Below are positions 63,991-64,000 of a DNA stretch of 64,000 nucleotides, piece after piece. Origin of the DNA: BOG-932 sp965276835 (GTDB lineage: Bacteria > Pseudomonadota > Alphaproteobacteria > BOG-932 > Roseiterribacteraceae); assembly GCA_965276835.1 (NCBI GenBank), contig OZ255631.1:2604001-2668000 (forward strand), read 5' to 3'. The notes beneath the pieces are model-generated. The model saw nothing but the letters and a program-made list of their open reading frames with translations. It ran no database searches and was not told where the DNA came from. Within the stretch, counting starts at the first letter, position 1. Each line of letters opens with the position of its first letter. The position numbers and the translations under genes were made by a program.

Positions 63991-64000
63991 TTTCGTGTTC

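Overview
The window is 64 kb of high-GC chromosome from an alphaproteobacterium. The lineage is indicated by several gene orders typical of that class: pal-cpoB-tilS-ftsH-glmM, an NDUFA12-like complex I accessory gene followed by mlaD and a DUF2155 gene with aat converging on it, purA next to hisZ, clpS-clpA, a phasin gene, Usg, CtaA, an RpoH and a CIRCE-controlled groESL. The species cannot be named from the sequence alone. A deep-branching non-photosynthetic lineage is plausible, but that is a guess.

Layout. 1-1634: mreB-mreC (cell shape; mreC runs off the left edge). 1809-3928: a Tat-exported serine hydrolase and a Phd/PIN-domain toxin-antitoxin pair. 3938-9912: a GNAT acetyltransferase, an M16 peptidase, an aminotransferase, an M48 peptidase with TPRs, a DsbA-like protein and a VOC protein. 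9984-12985: aroQ, accB, accC, aat. 12880-14387: NDUFA12-like, mlaD, DUF2155. 14531-21178: metabolic and envelope genes, including a flavoprotein coupled to a DUF4126 protein and a FemAB-like/LigB-like/AIM24 run. 21222-21484: a nested inverted-repeat element and the clpA terminator. 21491-25837: clpS-clpA, a PagL-OmpA fusion and a phasin. 26049-29502: a D,D-carboxypeptidase, an acylphosphatase, a small membrane protein and a second serine hydrolase. 29628-33338: groESL, usg, ctaA. 33370-35334: an AIDA-type repeat protein. 35636-44455: SDR, M13 peptidase, RluD-type synthase, rpoH, GH3-family protein, MFS transporter and a small lipoprotein. 44456-50481: accessory DNA containing repeats, a coiled-coil gene with an SOS-like box, an SDR/LysR pair, a zeta-type kinase module and a scarred island (DUF262 gene, truncated metallophosphoesterase, truncated carboxymuconolactone decarboxylase). 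50482-63990: purA, hisZ, serC-serA, a second toxin-antitoxin pair, thiD, glmM, ftsH, tilS, cpoB and pal.

How the parts relate. Most of the window is housekeeping: envelope growth (mreBC, dac, glmM, Tol-Pal), fatty-acid and amino-acid synthesis (accBC, aroQ, hisZ, serAC) and protein quality control (clpSA, groESL, rpoH, ftsH, aat). ClpS and Aat belong to the same N-degron route, and FtsH is the known protease of RpoH in other proteobacteria. The accessory parts carry three small toxin-antitoxin-like modules, each with visible operator-like palindromes, and several families of intergenic repeats.

The most interesting signals are the DUF262-metallophosphoesterase remnant, the PagL-OmpA fusion with its catalytic triad at family spacing, the alphaproteobacterial SOS-box motif in front of an unrecognised coiled-coil gene, the nested three-layer inverted repeat, and the AIDA-repeat protein with no visible export signal or beta-barrel. 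I did not find an intact, clearly new multi-gene system. No tRNA, rRNA, CRISPR array or complete insertion sequence was recognised.
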